A stretch of DNA of 6,498 bases from an uncultured Actinomycetes bacterium (GTDB lineage Bacteria; Actinomycetota; Thermoleophilia; Miltoncostaeales; Miltoncostaeaceae): positions 1-6,498 of the forward strand of contig CAIYRJ010000137.1 of the NCBI GenBank assembly GCA_903928615.1. Reading direction: 5' to 3'. The position numbers and the translations under genes were made by a program. Of this stretch, positions 1 to 4,758 are shown piece after piece (position 1 is the stretch's first letter; the number at the start of each line of letters is the position of its first letter). The notes below the pieces were generated by a model, which saw nothing but the letters and a program-made list of their open reading frames with translations, was not told the DNA's origin and searched no databases.

Positions 1-1
1 C

Positions 2-1225
2 GCCGTGCGCAAGGACATCGTCGATCAGTGCCGGTCGGCGAACGTGAGGGTCACCACCCTGCCGGGCCTTCCCGAGCTGATGAACGGCGAGGTGTCGGTG
101 CAGAAGCTGCGCGAGGTGCAGGTGGAGGACGTCCTCGGCCGCGCGCCCGTGGAGATCGACATGGCGCGCGTGGCGCGCTACCTCAATGGCCGCCGCGTGC
201 TCGTGACGGGCGCCGGCGGGTCGATCGGATCCGAGCTCTGCCGCCAGGTTGCCGCGGTGGGCCCGAGCAGCCTGGTCATCGTCGACCACGCCGAGAACAA
301 CCTCTTCGAGATCGACCTCGAGCTTCGCGACCGGGGCCACGCGCCCACGCCCGTGGTGGCCGACTGCCGCGACGCCGACCTGATGGAGCAGGTGTTCAGC
401 GCGCATCGGCCCGAGATCGTGTTCCACGCGGCGGCGTACAAGCACGTGCCGATGATGGAGATCAACCCCATCCAGGCGATCGCCAACAACGCGCTGGCCA
501 CCGCCACGCTCGCCGACCTCGCCGTGCGCCACGGCGTCGAGCGCTTCTGCCTCATCTCCACCGACAAGGCCGTGGAGCCCAAGACCGTGATGGGCGGCAC
601 CAAGGCCCTCGCCGAGCGGGTGGTCGAGATGCATGGCCACGACGGAGGCACGCGCTTCGCCGCCGTGCGGTTCGGCAACGTGCTGGGCTCGTCCGGATCG
701 GTGCTCCCGATCTTCCGGCGCCAGATCGCAGCGGGAGGTCCCGTGACGGTGACCCACCCCGACATGACCCGCTACTTCATGACGATCCCCGAGGCGGTGC
801 AGCTGGTGATCGAGGCCACGGGCATCGCCGATGGCGGGGATGTCTTCGTGCTCGACATGGGGGAGCCGGTGCGCATCATGGACCTCGCCCACAACATGAT
901 CCGGCTCTCGGGGATGGAGCCGGGCCGCGACATCCAGGTGGAGGTCACCGGCGTGCGCCCCGGCGAGAAGCTGCACGAGGAGCTCTTCAACCTCGATGAG
1001 GAGGTGCGTCCCACGCGGTACGGGGGCATCCTCCGCGCCACGCGCCCGGCACTCGACCCCGCGGTGCTCTCCGAGCGCATCGCCGCCCTGCGGGGCGCCG
1101 TGGTGACCGGCGACCCCGTCCACGCATCCAGCGCCCTCTGGGCCACGCTCCGCGCCGGCAGGGAGCCGCTCGCGTCCGGCGAAACTGAGGACGTGCCGGC
1201 AATCGACGAGGGAGACGCACGATGA
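2..1225 (+). CDS. Nucleotide-sugar 4,6-dehydratase, FlaA1/CapD/WbpM type (5' partial)
   Basis: This is a UDP-GlcNAc-4,6-dehydratase-like enzyme of the extended SDR superfamily. The family uses bound NAD(P) to make 4-keto-6-deoxy sugars for capsule, O-antigen or glycan assembly. Counting the GTG at 5 as residue 1, the NAD-binding glycine motif TGAGGSIG is at 68-75, HAAAYKHVPMME at 141-152, STDKAV at 185-190 and the active-site M-G-G-T-K at 196-200. The Met in place of the usual SDR Tyr of YxxxK is characteristic of FlaA1/PglF-like dehydratases. RPGEKLHEELF lies near 318-328. The reading frame is open through the left edge, and the first 60 residues (LPGLPELMNGEVSV, EDVLGR) match the linker after the N-terminal membrane and first Rossmann domains of long WbpM/PglF proteins. 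The GTG at 5 is therefore not the true start, and roughly 200 or more residues lie upstream. The stop overlaps the next ATG. Family is confident; the exact sugar product is not. Confidence 0.93.
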   Translation, partial: AVRKDIVDQCRSANVRVTTLPGLPELMNGEVSVQKLREVQVEDVLGRAPVEIDMARVARYLNGRRVLVTGAGGSIGSELCRQVAAVGPSSLVIVDHAENNLFEIDLELRDRGHAPTPVVADCRDADLMEQVFSAHRPEIVFHAAAYKHVPMMEINPIQAIANNALATATLADLAVRHGVERFCLISTDKAVEPKTVMGGTKALAERVVEMHGHDGGTRFAAVRFGNVLGSSGSVLPIFRRQIAAGGPVTVTHPDMTRYFMTIPEAVQLVIEATGIADGGDVFVLDMGEPVRIMDLAHNMIRLSGMEPGRDIQVEVTGVRPGEKLHEELFNLDEEVRPTRYGGILRATRPALDPAVLSERIAALRGAVVTGDPVHASSALWATLRAGREPLASGETEDVPAIDEGDAR

Positions 1226-1434
1226 GCACCGCAGCCGTGACCACGCTGACAGGGCCCGACATCCTGCCCGCGGGCTGCGTGCACGTGCGCCCCGGTGGGG
1301 TGCTCTCGAGGGTGCGCCGTACCTGCGCCACGCACAAGTGCGACGCCCAGTGCGTCGGCCGCCGCTCCGATGGCGACGGGCTCGTGTACTGGTGCCCCGA
1401 GGGGCGGCACCACATCACCTCCGACAAGAGGTAG
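1222..1434 (+). CDS. Small Cys/His-rich protein, putative metal-binding, translationally coupled to the dehydratase
   Basis: A 70-aa protein that I do not recognise. It starts at an ATGA overlap with the upstream stop, with a GGGAG Shine-Dalgarno-like motif at 1209-1213, 8 nt before ATG. About 93% of its codons end in G or C (exceptions gca, aca, ggt, cgt, gat), as in the neighbouring real genes. The C-terminal half has C35-x4-C40-x3-C44 and then, after Y56-W57, C58-P-E-G-R-H63-H64. This is a plausible one-zinc or redox site. C19 lies outside the cluster. There is no signal peptide or membrane segment. Coupling to the dehydratase suggests shared expression and perhaps a role in the same surface-polysaccharide locus, but no function can be assigned. 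The Cys/His spacing does not match a finger class I can name. Confidence 0.72.
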   Translation: MSTAAVTTLTGPDILPAGCVHVRPGGVLSRVRRTCATHKCDAQCVGRRSDGDGLVYWCPEGRHHITSDKR

Positions 1435-1457
1435 ACCTCTCCGCGCGGGGCCTGTAC

Positions 1458-1529
1458 GGCCGGGGGTGGGGGACATCGCCCTCCTCCCTCCTGAACGGTC
1501 GTTCGGACGATGTCCCCCCGGCCCCGGCC
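1458..1529. repeat. Palindromic repeat unit, copy A (hairpin with conserved 29-nt loop)
   Basis: The core is 1471-1515: arm GGACATCG, a 29-nt loop, then arm CGATGTCC. The stem extends without a mismatch to 11 bp (1468-1478 with 1508-1518). After a small internal loop it continues for 8 bp more (GGCCGGGG 1458-1465 with CCCCGGCC 1522-1529). The loop begins with the tandem heptamer CCCTCCT-CCCTCCT (1479-1492), followed by GAACGGTCGTTCGGA (1493-1507). It begins 23 nt after the stop of the small Cys-rich gene, so it could end that transcript, but no T-run follows. The same core recurs in inverted orientation at 1681-1725. It may be a REP-like element, a structured RNA or a paired protein-binding site; I cannot assign it to a named family. 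Confidence 0.85.
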
Positions 1530-1668
1530 TTCGCGCCTCGCTTCGGTGGGGCTACCCCTGTCGCGCGTTTCCCCTGACGGTCGTTGGTGGGCGCGCGCCA
1601 GTTGGCGAGGGTCGGCACCTGACGCGGGGCGCGGCACCGGGGGTGTGGCCGATGCGCGTCGCGGCGCA
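1530..1668. other. Spacer between the two palindromic repeats, no gene seen
   Basis: Open frames cross this stretch on both strands, but none has a plausible Shine-Dalgarno/start pair or a recognisable protein, and all run through the palindromic repeats. There are only minor internal symmetries: GGCGCGCGCC at 1590-1599 and the near-palindrome CGATGCGCGTCG at 1650-1661. I see no tRNA, transposase fragment or convincing promoter here. Confidence 0.6.
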
Positions 1669-1672
1669 GGCG

Positions 1673-1733
1673 AGGGGGCAGGACATCGTCCGTACGACCG
1701 TTCAGAAGGGAGAAGGGCGATGTCCTGCCCCCT
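1673..1733. repeat. Palindromic repeat unit, copy B (inverted relative to copy A)
   Basis: A perfect 16-bp stem (1673-1688 with 1718-1733, inner part GGACATCG/CGATGTCC) closes a 29-nt loop at 1689-1717. Read on the minus strand, the 45-nt core (1681-1725) matches copy A at 42 of 45 positions. Two of the three differences turn both heptamers from CCCTCCT to CCCTTCT, and the third is T to A in GAACGGTCGTACGGA. The outer stem differs from copy A (AGGGGGCA/TGCCCCCT against GGG/CCC) but stays paired. After one mismatch, three further pairs are possible (1669-1671 with 1735-1737). It ends 59 nt before the LysR start codon, so it lies in or near that gene's upstream control region. Confidence 0.88.
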
Positions 1734-1779
1734 GGCCGTTCCGGAGCACAGGGGTGACACCACCCTTCCGAACCCCGCG

Positions 1780-1794
1780 ATAAGGTGCGCTTAT
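1780..1794 (+). promoter_or_regulatory. Dyad and -10-like hexamer abutting the LysR-type gene start (probable leaderless promoter/autoregulatory operator)
   Basis: ATAAG-GTGCG-CTTAT is a 5-bp inverted repeat with a 5-nt centre, and it contains the T-N11-A form typical of LysR-type operators. Inside it, TAAGGT (1781-1786) fits the actinobacterial -10 pattern TAnnnT and ends 6 nt before ATG 1793. Transcription starting at the usual distance would therefore begin at or next to the A of ATG, giving a leaderless mRNA. No good -35 is seen at 17-18 nt; GTGACA at 1754-1759 is 21 nt away. AAGG at 1782-1785 could instead act as a weak Shine-Dalgarno sequence. Confidence 0.45.
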
Positions 1795-2740
1795 GGATCT
1801 GCGGCAACTGCTGACCCTCCGGACGGTGGTGGACAAGGGCTCGTTCTCCCATGCGGCGGAGGAGCTGGGCATCTCGCAGCCGGCGGTGTCGTTCCAGATC
1901 CGGGCGCTCGAGGAGCGCATCGGGCAGAGGCTGCTCGACCGCAGCGGGCGCCGGGTGACCCTCACCGACGCCGGTCGCGTTGTGGACGCCCATGCGCGCC
2001 GCCTGCTGGCGCTCGAGGACGAGATGCTGCGCGACGTCGCGGGGCTTTCCGACCACCTCTCCGGTCCGCTCTTGCTGGGGTCGTCCACGGGGCCGGGCGA
2101 GCTGCTGCTGCCGCATCTGCTCGGGGGGTTCAAGCGCGAGAACCCCGAGGTGGAGGTGTCGCTCGTGGTGCAGGACACCCAGACCGTGTGCGACCGGGTG
2201 CTGGACGACGAGATCGAGCTCGGCGTGGTGGGCGCGGCGCGGCCGCACCGGGGGCTGCTGTTCGAGCCCTTCGTGCGCGATGAGCTCGTGGTGATCTGCC
2301 CGCCGGGGCACGCCCTCGCGAAGAAGAAGCGCATCGCGCTGGCCGATCTCGCGGCGCAGCCGATCATCCTGCAGCAGCGCGGGTCGGGCGTGCGCGCCGT
2401 GCTCGAGTCGGCGTTCCGCGCCGCCGGCATCCGCATGCGCGACCTGGACATCACGCTCGAGCTCGGCCTGCAGCAGTCTGTGCGCGTGGCGGTGCTCGAT
2501 GGCCTCGGCATCACCGTCATCTCGCGCCTGGCCGTGGAGCGCGACCTGGCGGAGGGGCGCCTCGTGGCCGTGGAGGTGGAGGGTGCCGTGCTGGCCCGCG
2601 ACTTCTCGCTGGTGCGCCACGCCGGTCGCACCCCGAGCCGCGTGAGCGAGGGGTTCGTGGCGTACGCGGGCGAGCACCTCGGTGACCTCGTGCCGCCCCC
2701 CGGCGGACCGGCCGCCCCCGCGGAGCCCGGGGAGTCGTGA
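1793..2740 (+). CDS. LysR-family transcriptional regulator (CysL-like effector domain)
   Basis: A 315-aa LysR-type regulator of about normal family length. The N-terminal winged helix-turn-helix covers residues 1-60 (recognition region about 18-37, including AAEELGISQPAVSFQIRAL), followed by a linker helix to about 85. The periplasmic-binding-protein-like effector domain runs from about 91 to 295. It has GPLLLGSSTGPGELLLPHLL near 91-110, DELVVICPPGHALA near 163-176, QRGSGVR at 195-201 and GLGITVISRLAVE near 238-249. From memory this pattern resembles the CysL-like group, whose Bacillus member activates sulfite reductase genes; that group is broad, so the link is suggestive only. It is the first gene of a three-gene same-strand operon, and its TGA overlaps the flavoprotein's GTG (GTGA), unlike the common divergent LysR layout. 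The Pro/Gly/Ala-rich tail from about 301 is probably disordered. Ligand unknown. Confidence 0.93.
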   Translation: MDLRQLLTLRTVVDKGSFSHAAEELGISQPAVSFQIRALEERIGQRLLDRSGRRVTLTDAGRVVDAHARRLLALEDEMLRDVAGLSDHLSGPLLLGSSTGPGELLLPHLLGGFKRENPEVEVSLVVQDTQTVCDRVLDDEIELGVVGAARPHRGLLFEPFVRDELVVICPPGHALAKKKRIALADLAAQPIILQQRGSGVRAVLESAFRAAGIRMRDLDITLELGLQQSVRVAVLDGLGITVISRLAVERDLAEGRLVAVEVEGAVLARDFSLVRHAGRTPSRVSEGFVAYAGEHLGDLVPPPGGPAAPAEPGES

Positions 2741-3960
2741 CGACCGCGGACGCGCGCTGCGACGTGCTGGTGGTGGGGTCCGGCGGGGCGGGCATGAGCG
2801 CCGCGATCGCCGCCCGCGAGGCCGGCGCATCGGTGATCGTCATCACCAAGTCCGCGCTCGGGGCATCGAACACCGGTCGTGCGCAGGGCGGAATCCAGGC
2901 CGCGATCGGCGCGGACGACACCACCGAGGACCACTTCGAGGACACCCTGTCGGCGGGCCACGACGACGGGGATCCCGCGCTGGTGCGCACCCTCGTGGAG
3001 GGCGGCCCCGACGCCATCGCATGGCTGGCGTCGATCGGCGTGCCGTTCACGCATGACGACGGCGACCTGCGGGTGATCCGCTGCGGCGGCGCCCGGCGCC
3101 CGCGGCTGCTGCAGGCCGGTGAGCGCACCGGGGCCGAGATGGTGCAGGCGCTGCGGGCGGCGGTGCGGGCCAGCGGCGCCGAGGTGCGCGAGTCGACGTC
3201 GCTCGAGGCGCTCGAGCCCGCGGGCGACGGCTGGCGCGCCCTCACCCGCGCGAAGGACGGGTCGAGCACGCCCATCACGGCGTCCGCGGTGGTGCTGGCG
3301 GCCGGCGGCGGGCTGGGGGGCGAGGCCGCGCGCATCGGCGAGAAGAGCACGAACCACCCCGATGCCACGCCGGAGGTGCTCGAGATGGCGCTCGCCCTCG
3401 GCGCCGAGGGGCGCGACCTCGACTCCTGGCAGCGCCACCCCACGGGCGCCATATGGCCCGCCGGCCTCGCGGGCTACGCGCTTCCCGAGACCACGCGCTC
3501 CTACGGCGCCACGCTGCACGATGCGGCAGGCGAGAGGTTCGTCGACGAGCTGGCCCCGCGCGACGTGGTGGCGGATGCCATCATCCGCGTCGTGGAGGAG
3601 GGCCGGGGGGCAGCCGCGCCGGATGGCACCATGGGCGCCTGGCTCGACACCACGGCCATCGACCGGGACAACGGCCCCGGGTTCACGGCCGAGAGGCTGG
3701 CCTACGTGCACAACCGCTACCTGAAGCAGGGGGTGGACATCACCAAGGAGCGCGTCCTCGTGTATCCGGTCCTGCATTACCGGAACGGCGGCCTCGTCAT
3801 CGACGAGTCGGGCCGCACCACGCTCGCGCGCCTCTATGCGGCGGGCGAGATCACCGGCGGCGTGCACGGCACCAACCGCCTCATGGGCAACTCGCTGCTC
3901 GACACGGTGGTGTTCGGGCGCATCGCGGGATCCGCCGCCGCGCGGGAGGCCCTGGCATGA
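2737..3960 (+). CDS. FAD-dependent oxidoreductase of the fumarate reductase / L-aspartate oxidase family (soluble, compact)
   Basis: A 407-aa FAD_binding_2-type flavoprotein. The N-terminal dinucleotide fold is GSGGAG at 14-19, followed by SNTGRAQGGI at 44-53. Asn45 occupies the place of the His that carries covalent FAD in succinate dehydrogenase (SHTxxAQGGI), so FAD is probably non-covalent. The four residues equivalent to the catalytic set of SdhA/FrdA/NadB appear present: H234 in HPTG, R275 in APRDVV, H347 in LHYRNGG and R381 in HGTNRLMGNS, with E251 near the substrate loop. The protein ends just after the final FAD motif (VVFGRIAG), so the C-terminal helical domain of SdhA and NadB (about 540-600 aa) is absent, as in flavocytochrome-c-type fumarate reductases. 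No signal peptide, haem motif or adjacent iron-sulfur subunit is seen. GTG 2737 is chosen because it precedes the Rossmann fold; GGGGAG at 2729-2734 is unusually close (2 nt), and GTGA overlap with the regulator suggests coupling. Substrate unknown; a C4-dicarboxylate or a sulfonate analogue made via ComA is inferred. Confidence 0.88.
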   Translation: MTTADARCDVLVVGSGGAGMSAAIAAREAGASVIVITKSALGASNTGRAQGGIQAAIGADDTTEDHFEDTLSAGHDDGDPALVRTLVEGGPDAIAWLASIGVPFTHDDGDLRVIRCGGARRPRLLQAGERTGAEMVQALRAAVRASGAEVRESTSLEALEPAGDGWRALTRAKDGSSTPITASAVVLAAGGGLGGEAARIGEKSTNHPDATPEVLEMALALGAEGRDLDSWQRHPTGAIWPAGLAGYALPETTRSYGATLHDAAGERFVDELAPRDVVADAIIRVVEEGRGAAAPDGTMGAWLDTTAIDRDNGPGFTAERLAYVHNRYLKQGVDITKERVLVYPVLHYRNGGLVIDESGRTTLARLYAAGEITGGVHGTNRLMGNSLLDTVVFGRIAGSAAAREALA

Positions 3961-4748
3961 GCCGCGCCGCCGACTTCCTCACGCTCCCCGGCCGGCCCGA
4001 CAAGCCGCGCCAGTTCGGCCTCACGCATGTGATCGACAAGGGCATGTCGCTGCGGGAGGTGGAGGACATGTTCGCCACCAGCGGCGACTTCATCGACATC
4101 GTGAAGCTCGGATGGGGCACCGCCTACGTGACCAAGGGGCTCGAGGAGAAGATCCGCCTCTATGAGTCGCTGGGCGTGGCCACCGTGCTCGGGGGCACCT
4201 TCTGGGAGGCCTGCCTCGTGCAGGGCAAGCTCGCCGAGTGGAAGGACTTCATCGGGGGGCTCGGCCTGCGCCATGTGGAGGTGTCGGACGGCACCGTCGA
4301 CCTTCCCCATGAGAAGAAGCTCGAGTACATCGAGGAGTACGCGCAGGACTTCACGGTGCTGTCGGAGGTGGGGTCAAAGGACAACGACGTGGTCATCGCC
4401 CCGTACCGATGGGTGGAGATGATCGACGCGGAGCTCCGCGCGGGCGCGTGGAAGGTGATCACCGAGGCCCGCGAAAGCGGCACCGCGGGCGTGTTCCGCG
4501 GGGATGGCGAGGTGCGGATGGGGCTGATCGACGAGATCGTCCACGCGATCGACGCGCACCGCCTGCTCTTCGAGGCGCCGCAGAAGGCGCAGCAGGTGTG
4601 GTTCGTGCGTTCCTTCGGCGCGAACGTCAACCTGGGCAACATCCCGCCCGACGAGGTGATCCCGCTCGAGACCCTGCGGCTCGGCCTGCGGTCGGACACC
4701 CTGTTCACCATGACCCCGATTGGCCACGTGGACGGCGCGGGCATCTAG
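3957..4748 (+). CDS. comA: Phosphosulfolactate synthase (ComA family)
   Basis: A 263-aa cytosolic TIM-barrel enzyme expected to add sulfite to phosphoenolpyruvate, giving (2R)-phosphosulfolactate. This is the first step of the ComA route to coenzyme M, and it is also used for sulfolactate in some bacteria. Family signatures run full length: DKG at 27-29, KLGWGTA at 50-56, GGTFWEA at 79-85, VEVSDGT at 107-113, SEVGSKD at 136-142, ITEARESG at 168-175, FEAP at 205-208, NLGNI at 225-229 and LETLRLGLRSDT at 237-248. The length matches the family, so the gene looks intact. ATG 3957 overlaps the flavoprotein stop (ATGA) and has GGGAGG at 3944-3949, 7 nt upstream; the frame is open further upstream, but that part is a shadow of the flavoprotein gene. 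No comB phosphatase, comC or comD/E homologue is in the window, so whether the product is coenzyme M, sulfolactate or another sulfonate is open. Plant HSA32-like relatives show that ComA-fold proteins can have other roles. Confidence 0.93.
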   Translation: MSRAADFLTLPGRPDKPRQFGLTHVIDKGMSLREVEDMFATSGDFIDIVKLGWGTAYVTKGLEEKIRLYESLGVATVLGGTFWEACLVQGKLAEWKDFIGGLGLRHVEVSDGTVDLPHEKKLEYIEEYAQDFTVLSEVGSKDNDVVIAPYRWVEMIDAELRAGAWKVITEARESGTAGVFRGDGEVRMGLIDEIVHAIDAHRLLFEAPQKAQQVWFVRSFGANVNLGNIPPDEVIPLETLRLGLRSDTLFTMTPIGHVDGAGI

Positions 4749-4751
4749 CCT
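4746..4751 (+). promoter_or_regulatory. Possible -10 hexamer for a leaderless start of the secreted protein
   Basis: TAGCCT fits TAnnnT, uses the comA stop codon itself, and ends 7 nt before ATG 4759. The sequence between comA and that ATG has no Shine-Dalgarno match, so a leaderless transcript starting at the ATG would explain initiation. No convincing -35 lies 17-18 nt upstream, and the hexamer pattern is loose, so chance is possible. Confidence 0.25.
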
Positions 4752-4758
4752 CCCAGCC

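Noticed and set aside
12..21. GGACATCGTC near the left edge, and other GACATCG matches (about 4095, 5649, 6315) as more repeat copies
   Set aside because: The matches cover only part of one arm, lack the loop and the second arm, and encode ordinary Asp-Ile codons inside genes.
1468..1518. Copy A as a classical intrinsic terminator
   Set aside because: The hairpin is strong and close to a stop codon, but the 29-nt loop is too long and no T-run follows. The inverted second copy upstream of another gene argues for a different main role, although terminator activity is possible.
1468..1733. CRISPR array or terminal inverted repeats of an insertion sequence
   Set aside because: There are only two units, in opposite orientation and each self-palindromic. 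No transposase remnant or target-site duplication is visible between or around them.
1295..1783. 162-codon + frame and similar frames on both strands through the intergenic region
   Set aside because: They run through both palindromic repeats, so their peptides simply repeat (DIALL..ERS.GRCP, DIVRTTVQ.G.GRCP). The starts overlap known genes or lack plausible signals. The repeat-derived peptides could be mistaken for a conserved protein in databases.
1702..3867. 721-codon open frame on the minus strand
   Set aside because: It lies antisense to the clear LysR and flavoprotein genes. It is Arg/Ala/His-rich without any recognisable domain, as expected for a shadow frame in very G+C-rich DNA.
3453..3956. 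Longer upstream extension of the comA frame
   Set aside because: This stretch is the shadow of the flavoprotein gene. Homology to ComA and the Shine-Dalgarno sequence at 3944-3949 fix the start at 3957.
2737..3960. Calling the flavoprotein L-aspartate oxidase (nadB)
   Set aside because: It is about 130 residues shorter than NadB and lacks the C-terminal domain. Its terminal motif (GEITGGVHGTNRLMGNS) is closer to soluble fumarate-reductase types, and no nadA or nadC is adjacent.
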